Shown: positions 1 to 5,441 of the stretch, in pieces
How positions within the stretch are numbered: position 1 is the stretch's first letter
How the letters are laid out: the number at the start of each line of letters is the position of its first letter
Source: Ignavibacteriales bacterium
GTDB taxonomy: Bacteria > Bacteroidota > Ignavibacteria > Ignavibacteriales > Ignavibacteriaceae
Assembly: GCA_003142915.1 (NCBI GenBank)
Contig: PLNZ01000391.1
Coordinates: forward strand, 3,227-14,217
DNA length: 10,991 nt
Direction: 5' to 3'
Notes under the pieces: generated by a model
Seen by the model: the letters and a program-made list of their open reading frames with translations, nothing else
The model's database searches: none
Told to the model about the DNA's origin: nothing
Position numbers and translations under genes: made by a program

Positions 1-165
1 GTTTTTTTGCTTTTTCAGGAATTCCCCAAAATTTTCCTTTGAAATTATATAAATTTTACCAACCTGAACTGCTTTTAATTTTCCCGACCTTATGTAATAT
101 AAAACCGAAGACCGGCTAAGGTTTAGTAATTTAGAAACTTCCAGCACACTAAAGAATTCTTTCAT
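1..165 (-). CDS. HTH_17/excisionase-like DNA-binding protein, N-terminal part (cut by window edge)
   Basis: An ATG at 165 opens a minus-strand frame that stays open for 55 codons to the left edge, so the C-terminus is not visible. The protein reads MKEFFSVLEVSKLLNLSRSS (residues 1-20), then a YYIRSGKLKAVQVGK segment. This is the classic HTH_17/MerR-like winged helix pattern: helix, LxLSRSSV recognition helix, a short 'IRSGKL' turn, a 'VGK' beta wing, and a final helix near 'SKENFGEFLKK'. Members bind DNA as excisionases, AlpA-like regulators or small phage and plasmid regulators. A GAGG sequence lies 4 nt before the ATG, close for a ribosome site. It is divergent from the penicillin-binding protein gene with 217 bp between them. 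Without the C-terminus I cannot tell whether it is a stand-alone excisionase or the head of a larger regulator. Confidence 0.8.
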   Translation of the reverse strand, partial: MKEFFSVLEVSKLLNLSRSSVLYYIRSGKLKAVQVGKIYIISKENFGEFLKKQKN

Positions 166-382
166 TGTGCCTCTGCGGATTAATGTTAATCCAGTTGTCC
201 TTAAAAGCTAACTTTTTTGTAATTCATTAGGAAAATAAGCTTTTTTATAATCAATCGAAATACTTTTGTTTTTTTTCCGGATGTATCAATAAGGAGTCAA
301 ATCGACATTTTTTTATTACAAAAAAAAATAAGAATAATTATTTAGTTAATTTTGTGATAAGATTTTATTGATTTTTTTATTG

Positions 383-2392
383 ATGAATATGTTTGATAAA
401 CTGCTAACTGTTAAAACCACATTAATTCTCCAGATTTCTTTCTTTTTAGTACTCGTCAATACAGAATTAATTTTCTCGCAGGATTTGCCTCCGATTAATA
501 TTCAGTATTCGTCCTATGCAGTTTCTGAAGACGGTATAGTAATCGGATATTTTGGCGAAAAAGAACGCGTTGACGTACGCAGTACCGGCTATATATCCCA
601 ATATTTACTCTGGAGTTTAATTGCAACCGAAGACAGAGACTTTTATAACCACAACGGAGTTTCGGTAAAAGGAATAATCCGGGGAATATTTAAGACCATG
701 ACGGGGCATGTTGAGGGTGGAAGCACTTTAACAATGCAATTGGCACGTAATCTTTTTTTATCGAATGAAAGGACTATTGCACGAAAGATTAAGGAAATTG
801 AGCTTGCGAAAAATCTTGAACAAAAATTCACCAAGGATCAAATTTTACTTCTATACCTTAATACTGTATACTTTGGACAGGGCGCTTACGGAATTTGGGC
901 GGCTTCACAAGAGTATTTTGGAAAAACACCGGATAAGCTTTCAATTACCGAATCAGCCGCTTTGGCCGGACTTGTACAGTCACCCAGCGGTTATGACCCG
1001 GTAAAACATCCGGGTAAAATGCTCAGCAGGAGAAATGCCGTATTGCATAATCTTGTTGAAGTGGGAAAAATTTCGGAACAGGAATATGACCGACTGAAAG
1101 AAACATCACTCGATTTAAAATTACATAAAGGTGTTGGCAAATACTTTCTTGAGCAGGTTAGAAAAGAGGCGGTAGAAATAATTAGGCAAAAAGGATTATA
1201 CCTGGATCATAACGAATTGAAAATAACCACCACAATGGATTTTACGGTGCAGAAAGCGGCTGATGATGCGGTAAATTCACAGTGGAAACAATTTTCAAAT
1301 TCTATGAAGAGTGCACAGGTTGGATTAATTTCCGTTGAACCCGGATCAGGGAAGATACTTTCCATGATAGGCGGCAACCCGGATGCAAATCCGCTTGGTT
1401 TAAACCGTGCAGTACAAATAAAAAGACAGCCCGGCTCATCTTTCAAAGCATTTTTATACGGCAGTCTGTTACAAGAAGGGTACACACTCAGCGAACCGCT
1501 TTTAGATAAGCCCATAGTTGTAGATCCGGGAACAGCCGCTGAGTGGAAGCCGCAAAACGATGACGGCTCTTATACAAATACTTCAATGCCGATGGAAACA
1601 GCAATTAAACATTCGATAAATCTTGCGGCCGCTTATGCAATATCTCATTTAACTACTCCGGATTCAGTTGTAGCTTTTGCGCATCAAGTTGGAATAGAAT
1701 CCGATATTCCTGCTTATCCGTCAATTGCATTGGGTACAGGCGATGTAAGCCCTATCGAAATGGCTTCTTCTTATGCAGTATTTGCCGACGGCGGTTTATA
1801 TGCAAAACCTTTTTCAATTCTAAAAATTGAAGATAAGAACGGTAATATAATTTACCGCAAATCAACAATAGATACTTCTACGGTCCTTGATCCGGCTACT
1901 GCATATCTTTTAACTTCGGCATTAAAAACCGTTTTAGACGGCGGCACCGCATCAACTGTAAGAAGATATTACCGCGGTATCGGCGCAGGCAAAACCGGCA
2001 CCACACAAAATTATACAGACGCATGGTTTGTTGGAATAAGTCCTAAAATTTCCACAGCTATATGGATTGGATATGACGACCCCAGAAGGAAATTAGGCAG
2101 CGGCTATCAGTACGGCGGCACTGCCTGCGCTCCTATCTGGGGGAAAATGATGGCTGATATTTCCAGAAGCAAACGCTGGTTTGGCTCAATTGATTTTTAC
2201 AGACCACCTACAATAAATGATGTAGAATTGTGTGAGGATACAGGCGAGCCGGTAAAAAATATTTTAACGGGACAAATAAACAATTGCAGTAACAGAAAAA
2301 TATATCCGGTTAATATGGAGAAACTTTCTGATATCTATACTATTCATCACCCTGTTAAAAAAGAGACATTTGACTTTAATGTCGGATGGTAG
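383..2392 (+). CDS. Class A penicillin-binding protein (PBP1A-type transglycosylase/transpeptidase)
   Basis: Bifunctional peptidoglycan synthase: it polymerises lipid II into glycan strands and cross-links the stem peptides outside the cytoplasmic membrane. Numbered from the ATG at 383 (669 aa), an N-terminal membrane anchor spans roughly residues 8-28. The GT51 transglycosylase domain follows, with catalytic Glu83 in ATEDRDFY, GGSTLTMQ at 112-119, and a KxxE motif with Glu138. The transpeptidase domain has the nucleophile motif SSFK (Ser352, Lys355), SIN at 411-413 and KTGTT at 537-541. Length and domain order are normal for the class. The frame can be extended to a TTG at 368, but ATG 383 (or 389) is the more ordinary start; none has a visible Shine-Dalgarno. 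The C-terminal tail carries two cysteines (617 and 635), which are also seen in some relatives. There are no signs of damage. The next gene converges on it. Confidence 0.95.
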   Translation: MNMFDKLLTVKTTLILQISFFLVLVNTELIFSQDLPPINIQYSSYAVSEDGIVIGYFGEKERVDVRSTGYISQYLLWSLIATEDRDFYNHNGVSVKGIIRGIFKTMTGHVEGGSTLTMQLARNLFLSNERTIARKIKEIELAKNLEQKFTKDQILLLYLNTVYFGQGAYGIWAASQEYFGKTPDKLSITESAALAGLVQSPSGYDPVKHPGKMLSRRNAVLHNLVEVGKISEQEYDRLKETSLDLKLHKGVGKYFLEQVRKEAVEIIRQKGLYLDHNELKITTTMDFTVQKAADDAVNSQWKQFSNSMKSAQVGLISVEPGSGKILSMIGGNPDANPLGLNRAVQIKRQPGSSFKAFLYGSLLQEGYTLSEPLLDKPIVVDPGTAAEWKPQNDDGSYTNTSMPMETAIKHSINLAAAYAISHLTTPDSVVAFAHQVGIESDIPAYPSIALGTGDVSPIEMASSYAVFADGGLYAKPFSILKIEDKNGNIIYRKSTIDTSTVLDPATAYLLTSALKTVLDGGTASTVRRYYRGIGAGKTGTTQNYTDAWFVGISPKISTAIWIGYDDPRRKLGSGYQYGGTACAPIWGKMMADISRSKRWFGSIDFYRPPTINDVELCEDTGEPVKNILTGQINNCSNRKIYPVNMEKLSDIYTIHHPVKKETFDFNVGW

Positions 2393-2414
2393 AATTAATA
2401 TATAAATAATTTGA

Positions 2415-2454
2415 TTTGTAGTATTCGCCTCGTATATGCGAAATATTTGTAGTA
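2415..2454. repeat. 9-bp direct repeats flanking a small inverted repeat downstream of the PBP gene
   Basis: TTTGTAGTA occurs at 2415-2423 and again at 2446-2454. The 22 bp between begin with TTCGC and contain GCGAA near the other end (stem 2424-2428 with 2438-2442). It lies about 25 nt after the PBP stop codon. It could be a weak terminator for that gene, or a footprint of a transposable element that left a 9-bp duplication. It is too short to decide. Confidence 0.3.
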
Positions 2455-2562
2455 AGTAACCAGTAAATGCATTAAGAGCCGCATCGTGGTGACATAATAC
2501 CTATAATTTTCTCATTATGCTGATAAGCGTCTTCCTTTATAATTTTTATATACAAACAAATT

Positions 2563-2643
2563 GGAAGTCAAACCCACTTCCCGCAGGGACGTGCCTTCAC
2601 CCTCCCGATCAAATCGGGACAGGTTTCCCACATAGTGGCAGGC
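2563..2643. repeat. GC-rich cluster of short hairpins between convergent genes
   Basis: This stretch stands out from its AT-rich surroundings. It contains consecutive small dyads: GGAAGT/ACTTCC (2563-2568 with 2576-2581), TCCC/GGGA (2579-2582 with 2586-2589), a perfect 7-bp stem TCCCGAT/ATCGGGA with a 3-nt loop (2603-2609 with 2613-2619), and CCAC/GTGG (2628-2631 with 2635-2638). Such palindromic units resemble the interspersed repeats common in Bacteroidota and Ignavibacteria genomes. Sitting between the ends of two convergent genes, the cluster could also act as a bidirectional transcription stop. There is no long T-tract, so a canonical intrinsic terminator is not clear. The rest of the 296-bp gap (2393-2688) shows nothing coding. 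Confidence 0.5.
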
Positions 2644-2688
2644 CGAGAGGAAAATATTTTAGTTTGTAGGTCATGTAATATAAATATA

Positions 2689-4059
2689 TCAGCCCCCTGT
2701 TTTTTGTAATTCTCTTTGATGGCTTTTTAATCTAAAAGAAATTAAAATTAAAACAAGTATAATTATTCCGACCCAAAAATAAGCATTGCGGAGTCCCGTT
2801 ACTCCCCCGCCCTGGGAGCTTGCCAACGCGCCCACAAATACACCGCCGAAAAGCTGTCCAATGCCGGTAAAAATAGTAAGCATCCCCTGTGCAGAGCCTC
2901 TTTCTGATTGCTTAGCCTCCCTAAGCATAATATAACGGAGGGGGGCACCGACAAGAAATCCCATACCGAGGCCGATAAGTGATGCAGCTATATAAAATGC
3001 AGTAATATTCATTGATTTAAATGTTAGTCCAAAGATTCCGGCAGCAAGTAAAGTCGTGCCGGTAATTAAAACTACTTTTGATCCGAACTTATCCAGCATT
3101 CTTCCTGCCGTAGGTGATCCTATAGCCATAGCAATAACAACGGGAATAAGCATAAAGCTTGCTTTAGACGCCGTCAAACTAAAAGCCGATACCAAAAGAG
3201 GTGGAATAAAAATAACGGCGGCTTCGCTTAAACCTGCACCGATTGCAAGTATGCTTGTAAGTTTTACCTGTATGGGATTTAATAGTTTTATTCTTAAAAC
3301 CGGATCGTTTATTTTATTTTCATTTATTACAAAGAATGGAATTAGAACTATCGAAATTATAAAGAAAGGAAATACTGCCGGGGAAGAAAAACTCTCGAAT
3401 AATTTAGCCGAATTTATACGGTTCAATCCGTAAGCAAGGGATGATAATATTATTATTAATAACGACATCCCCTTCCAGTCAAATTTATTATTTCGCTGCC
3501 CCGATGTATCCGGAATAGTGCTAAGACTCAGATAAATTACTACGGCTGCAATCGGAACATTAATAATGAATAACCAGTGCCAGTTTAATAAAAGCAAAAC
3601 TCCTGCAATAGCCGGGCCTATAATAAAAGCAATTCCAAATACAGCGCCAATCAATCCAAGCGCACTGCCGCGATTTTCTTCAGGAAAAGTATCACCTATA
3701 ACGGCGCTGGCAACCGGGAAGATTCCACCTGCGCCAAATCCCTGAACTGCTCTACCTGCAAGAAGTATGCTAAAGTTAGATGATAATGCTACAACAAGTG
3801 AACCCAGAGCAAATAGAGTTACGTCAAGAATATAAATTTTTCGTCTGCTTATAACATCCGAAAGTTTTGCCATAAGCGGTGTACCAATTAAATTAAACAG
3901 AACGTATACGGCAAATATCCATGAAACCGATCTTTCATCAATAGCAAACTGTTTCTGAATAGCCGGTAATGCAGGCCCTACAATTGCAATATCAAGTGCA
4001 GCCATTAATACACCGATAAATAATACCGTAAGAATTTTGTTTCGTTGCTTTTTATCCAT
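2689..4059 (-). CDS. MFS transporter, DHA2-like 14-helix drug/metabolite:H+ antiporter
   Basis: A 456-residue integral membrane protein. I count 14 hydrophobic segments, which fits the DHA2 branch (EmrB/QacA-like) rather than the 12-helix branch. Visible family motifs: LDIAIVGPALP at 22-32 (motif D1), an AKLSDVISRRK stretch around 64-74 (motif A in the loop between helices 2 and 3), RAVQGFGAGG at 103-112 (motif B, proton coupling) and a GxxxGPAIAG antiporter motif around 143-153 (motif C). Motif C implies export by proton exchange; the substrate cannot be read from sequence. The start ATG has no Shine-Dalgarno. The gene lies 76 bp downstream of the radical SAM gene on the same strand, so co-transcription is possible. 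A 6-bp inverted repeat (AGATGT/ACATCT, 4095-4100 with 4106-4111) lies between the two genes and could be an operator or weak attenuator. Confidence 0.92.
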   Translation of the reverse strand: MDKKQRNKILTVLFIGVLMAALDIAIVGPALPAIQKQFAIDERSVSWIFAVYVLFNLIGTPLMAKLSDVISRRKIYILDVTLFALGSLVVALSSNFSILLAGRAVQGFGAGGIFPVASAVIGDTFPEENRGSALGLIGAVFGIAFIIGPAIAGVLLLLNWHWLFIINVPIAAVVIYLSLSTIPDTSGQRNNKFDWKGMSLLIIILSSLAYGLNRINSAKLFESFSSPAVFPFFIISIVLIPFFVINENKINDPVLRIKLLNPIQVKLTSILAIGAGLSEAAVIFIPPLLVSAFSLTASKASFMLIPVVIAMAIGSPTAGRMLDKFGSKVVLITGTTLLAAGIFGLTFKSMNITAFYIAASLIGLGMGFLVGAPLRYIMLREAKQSERGSAQGMLTIFTGIGQLFGGVFVGALASSQGGGVTGLRNAYFWVGIIILVLILISFRLKSHQRELQKTGG

Positions 4060-4094
4060 AATAATATTCTTGAACTGATTTTGATTAGAAACTT

Positions 4095-4111
4095 AGATGT
4101 TTCTTACATCT
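4095..4111. promoter_or_regulatory. Inverted repeat between radical SAM and MFS genes (possible operator)
   Basis: A perfect 6-bp dyad, AGATGT then ACATCT, with a 5-nt spacer. It starts about 36 nt upstream of the MFS ATG and 25 nt downstream of the radical SAM stop. No T-run follows it on the minus strand, so an intrinsic terminator is less likely than a regulator site. Such a short dyad can also arise by chance. Confidence 0.25.
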
Positions 4112-4135
4112 CCGAGTAATATTAAAAATGCTTTA

Positions 4136-5122
4136 TTAGAAAGAAAAAGGTTTTTCCCTGTTCACATTAAAATCCGGTCTGTATGTCTCAAAGCTTTCTA
4201 TTTCCTGTGTCCATCCATTATCCAGATTATATTTATCAAGAAGCCGGAGAATACGGTCATATTCCGATTCACGAATAGTTCTGTCTATAAGGATATCAAC
4301 CTTAGACATGAAAGCCGGATAATATTGAGACATAACGGATAAATGAATATTCGGGCTCAATTCTTCTGCAATATATTTAAATACATTTTCCGATTCAGCA
4401 AGATCATTCGGCAATACAAGGTGCCTTATAATAAGACCTTTTACTACAACATTGCCTTCGTATATTAACTCACTGCCAACCTGAATGTACATTTCTTTAA
4501 TTGCAAGCTTTGACTTTTCAAAATAATCGTCTACCTTAGAATATTTTTTAGCATATTCATCATTGCCGTACTTAAAATCGGGAAGATAAATATCAATAAT
4601 TCCATGAAAAAGCTTCAGCATTTCAACAGAATCATAACCGTTGGTATTGTAAATTATAGGCAGGTGTAAGCCCTTTTCTATTGCTATATAAATTGATTTT
4701 AAGATTTGCGCTGAAAAATGTGTGGGAGAAACTAAACCAATATTATGACATCCCTTTTTCTGAAGCTCAATCATTATATCGGCAAGTTTCTCAAATGAAA
4801 CCTCTTTTTCACTTTCAACTTTCCAGTTCTGGCTGATTTCATGATTCTGGCAGAACACACATTTCAAATTGCAATTGCCAAAGAAAATATTACCGGCGCC
4901 GTTTGAACCGCTTAATACAGGCTCTTCTCCAAAATGAGGAGTATATGAAGAAATAATGGGTAAATAACCGCTAAGACAAACCCCAAGTTCATTTTCTGTC
5001 CTATTCGTAAGACAGTTACGCGGACAGCATTTACAGGGATTGAGTATTTTTTCTGCCCGCTCTACTCTTTCTTTCAGTTCACCTGACTTATAAAGTTTTA
5101 TATATGAAGGTTCAAAACTCAT
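4136..5122 (-). CDS. PflX-like radical SAM protein (COG1313-type)
   Basis: A 328-residue predicted cytoplasmic iron-sulfur enzyme. The radical SAM cluster motif CxxxCxxC is at Cys84, Cys88, Cys91 (CNLKCVFCQNHEIS), preceded by a glycine/asparagine-rich strand (GAGNIFFGN). An extra N-terminal cysteine set (Cys30, 32, 33, 37, 49; CKCCPRNC and LGVC) is typical of the PflX family named for similarity to pyruvate formate-lyase activating enzymes. NTNGYDS at 159-165 and PDFKYGND at 181-188 are further family-like stretches. The substrate of this family is not established to my knowledge, and no pyruvate formate-lyase or glycyl radical enzyme is encoded in the window. The ATG at 5122 has no visible Shine-Dalgarno. 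A paired dyad lies directly upstream, and the MFS gene follows 76 bp downstream, possibly in one transcript. Confidence 0.9.
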   Translation of the reverse strand: MSFEPSYIKLYKSGELKERVERAEKILNPCKCCPRNCLTNRTENELGVCLSGYLPIISSYTPHFGEEPVLSGSNGAGNIFFGNCNLKCVFCQNHEISQNWKVESEKEVSFEKLADIMIELQKKGCHNIGLVSPTHFSAQILKSIYIAIEKGLHLPIIYNTNGYDSVEMLKLFHGIIDIYLPDFKYGNDEYAKKYSKVDDYFEKSKLAIKEMYIQVGSELIYEGNVVVKGLIIRHLVLPNDLAESENVFKYIAEELSPNIHLSVMSQYYPAFMSKVDILIDRTIRESEYDRILRLLDKYNLDNGWTQEIESFETYRPDFNVNREKPFSF

Positions 5123-5136
5123 TTTAACATTATATT

Positions 5137-5224
5137 ATGTGAGACTCACCTGATACATTTAAATTAATTTAACAAAATCAAATTACTTACACACTACTTA
5201 TATTGCAATAGATGAGTCTCACAT
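5137..5224. promoter_or_regulatory. Paired GTGAGACTCA dyad sites, 73 bp apart, upstream of the radical SAM gene
   Basis: ATGTGAGACTCA at 5137-5148 and its exact reverse complement at 5213-5224 form a 12-bp perfect inverted repeat. Each copy is itself a dyad: GTGAG-A-CTCAC (5139-5149) and TGAG-T-CTCA (5213-5221). The centres are 73 bp apart, close to seven helical turns. The near copy ends 17 bp before the radical SAM ATG; the far copy is just after the stop of the small upstream frame. Between them is another perfect dyad, TATTGCAATA (5201-5210). A weak sigma70-like pair on minus (TTGCAA 5208-5203, 17-nt spacer, TAATTT 5185-5180) lies between the dyads. The arrangement suggests a looping repressor; termini of an 88-bp mobile element are an alternative. 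Confidence 0.4.
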
Positions 5225-5240
5225 TACTTAATACAATTAA

Positions 5241-5405
5241 TTAAGGGACATCGTTTCCGCGTCCGGCAATAAATAATTTAGACCATTCATTACGGGAAAG
5301 TTCAAAAATATCAGCCTGGCAGATTACAGTAAGCTGTTCAGCATTCCATAAAATAAAATTACCGAGAAAAATTAAAAATTCTTCAGATAAATCTATTAAA
5401 ACCAC
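5241..5405 (-). CDS. Small hypothetical ORF (54 codons) or gene remnant
   Basis: A GTG at 5405 opens a frame of 54 codons ending in TAA at 5243-5241. The translation begins VVLIDLSEEFLIFLGNFILW and ends ELSRNEWSKLFIAGRGNDVP. It looks protein-like: amphipathic hydrophobic/acidic patterning, a tryptophan-rich second half and varied codons such as GCC GGA CGC GGA AAC. An in-frame TGA lies two codons before the GTG, so it cannot be extended upstream without a frameshift. There is no Shine-Dalgarno, which leaves open that it is the 3' remnant of a longer lost gene. It sits 36 nt after the glycosidase stop on the same strand, so it could be the second cistron. I do not recognise the family. Confidence 0.4.
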   Translation of the reverse strand: MVLIDLSEEFLIFLGNFILWNAEQLTVICQADIFELSRNEWSKLFIAGRGNDVP

Positions 5406-5441
5406 ACATCAATTTTAAGACGGCAATAATCATTTTACAGG

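Noticed and set aside
285..300. AAGGAG at about 291 as a ribosome site for a short upstream gene
   Set aside because: No ATG, GTG or TTG follows at suitable spacing; the only frame is about a dozen codons from an ATT.
347..354. TAATTTTG, a match to the Bacteroidota -7 element TAnnTTTG, upstream of the PBP gene
   Set aside because: No TTG -33 element stands at the expected distance upstream, and such an AT-rich 8-mer is expected by chance here.
765..1004. Overlapping frames inside the PBP gene (765-1004 plus; 643-834 and 1207-1515 minus)
   Set aside because: They overlap conserved transglycosylase and transpeptidase coding sequence in other frames and carry no recognisable domain.
2493..2519. 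CATAAT/ATTATG dyad in the PBP-MFS gap
   Set aside because: Six A/T-dominated base pairs with a 15-nt loop are expected by chance in this composition.
3056..3433. 125-codon plus-strand frame inside the MFS gene
   Set aside because: Lies fully antisense to a strongly supported membrane transporter with intact motifs; no family features of its own.
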